Of a stretch of DNA of 64,000 nt, positions 63,591-64,000 are shown in pieces. Positions within the stretch are counted from its first letter, which is position 1, and each line of letters begins with the position of its first letter. The stretch is from Flabesymbios commensalis (lineage: Eukaryota; Annelida; Polychaeta; Terebellida; Flabelligeridae). The DNA is taken from contig OZ024915.1 of assembly GCA_964017125.1 (NCBI GenBank), forward strand, positions 16,546,480 to 16,610,479. Reading direction: 5' to 3'. The notes under the pieces are model-generated. The model did not search any database, was not told where the DNA came from, and saw only the letters and a program-made list of their open reading frames with translations. A program made the position numbers and the translations under genes.

Positions 63591-64000
63591 AGGTTAAATA
63601 GCACCTCGGACTGCAGTGCTTGGTGATGTATGTATATATTGGCATCGCTGCGTGGTTAATTCCCAATTACCAGCTGTTTGCGAATCAGTTCCAGACCGTG
63701 TTGATCATTTTTGATAATTTATAGTCAGATCATAGAGACGATTCAACTCTATGGTCAGGTTGAAAGTTTGCACAGGTTGAAAGTTTGCAGCAGCTAGAAA
63801 TTTCATCTTCAGTGTGACATCGATCTGGGATCAACATCCAATCACAGGTGGCGGCAGTGGCATGAACTGTAATTCAGTGTATAATAAAGGTATGAAAGCG
63901 ATATCACCCATTTTAATCAGAATTCAAACACCCGAGTTTATTATATGTCTACCACAATAATTTGTTGAAAAAAACATATTTTAATGTCATTATTAACACT
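63591..64000. other. Right edge, no gene seen
   Basis: A 15-bp direct repeat (GTTGAAAGTTTGCA) lies near 63758-63790. Nothing else recognised. Confidence 0.35.

Overview
This is a 64 kb window of animal nuclear DNA. It is AT-rich, has introns, is gene-poor and is crowded with small palindromic transposons. The organism is probably a marine invertebrate: the gene set (ZC2HC1A, a Rab-type GTPase, a GRL101-like LDLa/LRR receptor), CR1/L2-type LINEs, tRNA-derived SINEs and dense MITEs all fit an invertebrate deuterostome or lophotrochozoan. The species cannot be named from sequence alone.

Layout. (1) 130-8479, plus strand: six 3' exons of a ZC2HC1A (FAM164A) homologue, ending in its diagnostic C-terminal CHECGTKYP/FCCECG zinc motif and including a 12-nt microexon. 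(2) 8.5-30 kb: no gene recognised. It is filled by MITE families, a tandem-repeat element, and a large satellite in two opposed arrays (23.33-25.5 kb and 26.5-27.74 kb), the left one with a 980-bp higher-order period. (3) 30281-36116, minus strand: a complete five-exon gene whose exon phases all agree. It encodes a 392-residue protein with two Rab-like GTPase domains in tandem. A SINE sits at its exon 3 splice donor and has duplicated that donor. (4) 36-45 kb: MITEs, simple repeats, a LINE fragment and one orphan exon-like segment. (5) 45310-50089: an LTR-like fossil with roughly 98% identical 0.4 kb direct repeats, a 5-bp flanking duplication, and a CpG-rich interior with no recognised gene. 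(6) 50.27-51.9 kb: a 5'-truncated CR1/L2-type LINE split by a SINE. (7) 53.09-57.11 kb, minus strand: a decayed GRL101-like receptor (C-type-lectin-like exons, four LDLa modules, LRRs, seven-helix domain). (8) 57.7-64 kb: two minisatellites, a TIR DNA transposon remnant, a TATA-plus-hairpins region and more TTAA MITEs.

The dominant non-genic theme is a set of MITE families (called A, B, E, F and P here) that share CCCTT-like or AGGG-like ends and TTAA flanks, as piggyBac-type elements do. They often abut head to tail at one shared TTAA. Three further short families (C, D, H) have different ends. The strongest candidate for something undescribed is the tandem-Rab gene, followed by the SINE duplication of its splice donor and the higher-order inverted satellite.
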